From UBA11524 sp963590165 (GTDB lineage Bacteria > Bacillota > Clostridia > Christensenellales > Aristaeellaceae): a DNA stretch of 64,000 bases. The DNA lies in NCBI GenBank assembly GCA_963590165.1, contig CAVANO010000046.1:1-64000 (forward strand), given 5' to 3'. The position numbers and the translations under genes were made by a program. Shown one piece after another: positions 62,922 to 64,000 of the stretch; within the stretch, counting starts at the first letter, position 1; each line of letters starts with the position of its first letter. The notes under the pieces were generated by a model. That model searched no databases and was not told the DNA's origin. It was given only the letters and a program-made list of their open reading frames with translations.

Positions 62922-64000
62922 TTACTTTACAATGATGGTTACAGGAATTTCGTAATCCGTACGGGTCATGACGCCGTTCACAGGTCCCATCGCTACCGCA
63001 GCAATGCTGCCGTCTGCGCTGCGCAGGCAGCTGCTGTAAACTGTATGTGTCGCCACGATGGTGAACTGATACGAGCCCTCATCGACATCGAGGAAGCCGC
63101 TGACTGTGCCGTTTTCATCGATTTCCAGTCCCTCAGGCAGTTCACCGGTCACGGAGTATTCAACCGTCGCACCGGTGACAATCTCCACGCCGACCAGCCG
63201 GAGGTACATCTCATTGGCCGTCAGCGGAACTGCTGTGATATTCTCGCTCAGTGCATCGATGACGATTTCATCGCCGACATATGCCTCAATGGTGTTGTTT
63301 TCGACCTCATATGCTTCGTCCGCCACCAGCGCATCGAGCGTAAATGCCGGAGCAATGGACATCGTACAGGTGCAGGATGCCGTCAGCCAACTGTCGATTT
63401 TGGCAGACACAACGAAGCTGTAATCACCGAAGACAGCAGGCGTTCCGGTCACAGCACCTGTGTTTTCATTCAGCATCAAACCGGCAGGAAGTTCGGTTTC
63501 TGCCGTATATACCACGTTTGCCGCAGGAATAGAATCCGGCATGGCTGCGCTGCCTGCGTAATCAGAGCCTTGCATGGCGTTCTCAAGCTGAACAGACATC
63601 CATGCCGAGGTATCATAGCCGTTTTTGTTCATGGCGCTGTTTGCATGCATGTACAGCACCCATGTGGCCGCCTGACGGGTTGTGTACCACTGAACGGCAC
63701 TTTCGCGCTCATAGTCCGTGCCGACAGCAACCTTGACATCACCCAGACCACCGCGCAGCGTCGCATCCCATTCGCCGATGGAGAAGTAGCTTTTGCCGTT
63801 GTTTACGTCGTTCAGACCGGCACGAATCATCAATTCCGGATTCATCGTGCCATGGGAGCCGCCCATGTCGGTAGTGTAGGAACCGCGCATGTTCCATTCA
63901 TCATGGAGCAAGCCTGTGATGAAATTGTAATTGCCGTAGTTATGCAGCGTACCAATGCGGTTCATTGCACCCATTGCACCCATGCCTTCGCCTTCCTGCA
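62922..64000 (-). CDS. C-terminal part of secreted GH3 with Ig-like tail (cassette B, gene 1; partial)
   Basis: The frame continues beyond the window edge, so only about the last 359 residues are seen. They hold the end of the barrel half (TTDMGGSHG with the nucleophile Asp; QWYTTRQAATWVLYMHANSAMNKNG) and two Ig-like repeats (LPAGLMLNENTGAVTGTP; LPEGLEIDENGTVSGFL). The equivalent region of the 20557 protein reads QWYTTRQCAMIFLWTHANTAMNNNG. It is therefore the counterpart of cassette A gene 1. Its start and promoter lie outside the window. Confidence 0.85.
   Translation of the reverse strand, partial: QEGEGMGAMGAMNRIGTLHNYGNYNFITGLLHDEWNMRGSYTTDMGGSHGTMNPELMIRAGLNDVNNGKSYFSIGEWDATLRGGLGDVKVAVGTDYERESAVQWYTTRQAATWVLYMHANSAMNKNGYDTSAWMSVQLENAMQGSDYAGSAAMPDSIPAANVVYTAETELPAGLMLNENTGAVTGTPAVFGDYSFVVSAKIDSWLTASCTCTMSIAPAFTLDALVADEAYEVENNTIEAYVGDEIVIDALSENITAVPLTANEMYLRLVGVEIVTGATVEYSVTGELPEGLEIDENGTVSGFLDVDEGSYQFTIVATHTVYSSCLRSADGSIAAVAMGPVNGVMTRTDYEIPVTIIVK

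Noticed and set aside
1..64000. CRISPR arrays, tRNA or rRNA genes, phage genes, riboswitches
   Set aside because: No regularly spaced short repeats, no tRNA-like or rRNA-like sequence and no phage structural genes were noticed; the gaps between genes are short and their hairpins look like terminators.

Overview
The window looks like chromosomal DNA of a Gram-positive, Clostridia-type bacterium (Bacillota). Nearly every gene has a strong AGGAGG-type ribosome binding site, promoters follow the TTGACA-17-TATAAT pattern, signal peptides and lipoboxes are of Gram-positive type, and the regulators are AgrC/LytTR and YesM/YesN-like. Gene content is dominated by plant-glycan degradation (GH2, GH3 x5, GH5 x2, GH43 x3, GH78, GH120, two or three esterases), which suggests a gut or rumen type fibre user. 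The species cannot be told from the sequence.

Layout. (1) 1-517: no gene; a 222-bp imperfect palindrome. (2) 518-5705, minus: five-gene operon for an alpha/beta hydrolase, an FMN oxidase-family protein, a NagZ-like GH3, a DUF554 membrane protein and a beta-phosphoglucomutase. (3) 5849-7898, plus: MATE exporter and a small membrane protein, divergent from region 2. (4) 8004-17389, plus: secreted protein, complete Opp/Dpp-type ABC importer (binding protein, two permeases, two ATPases), YdjC/ChbG deacetylase, cytoplasmic hydrolase. (5) 17510-18253: TetR regulator. The same 16-bp operator, TTAGAACGTGTTYTAA, sits in the divergent 5.7-5.8 kb promoter region and in the 7.9 kb promoter, so regions 2-4 look like one regulon, probably importing and hydrolysing an acylated oligosaccharide. 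(6) 18254-19035: decayed AAA ATPase relic. (7) 19036-31643, plus: GH43, then cassette A (secreted GH3, InlB/Flg_new-repeat lipoprotein, small membrane protein, double-anchored GH3), then GH2, followed by a LytTR regulator and an AgrC-like kinase broken by one stop codon. (8) 34128-52506, plus: YesM/YesN two-component system and a large utilisation locus: sugar binding protein, two secreted esterases, LplB/YtcP-type permeases, class-C beta-lactamase-like hydrolase, GH120, GH43, GH78, GH5. (9) 52507-53532: transposase relics. (10) 53533-64000, minus: cassette B, a second copy of the four-gene order of cassette A (its first gene runs off the window), followed by GH43, GH5 and an AraC regulator.

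The most interesting item is the four-gene cassette present twice, at 20557-29219 and 57279-64000 in opposite orientations: a GH3 with its two halves in reversed order, a repeat lipoprotein ending in a carbohydrate-binding-like domain, a small multi-pass membrane protein with a shared SQLNxIANxxYxVDGxSF motif, and a second reversed-order GH3 with membrane segments at both ends. It reads as a cell-surface glycan-handling unit. Surface GH3 proteins and esterases would trim the substrate outside, ABC importers would take up oligosaccharides, and the many glycosidases without signal peptides (GH2, GH43, GH5, GH78, GH120) would finish the job in the cytoplasm. Family assignments are from motif recognition only; no searches were run.
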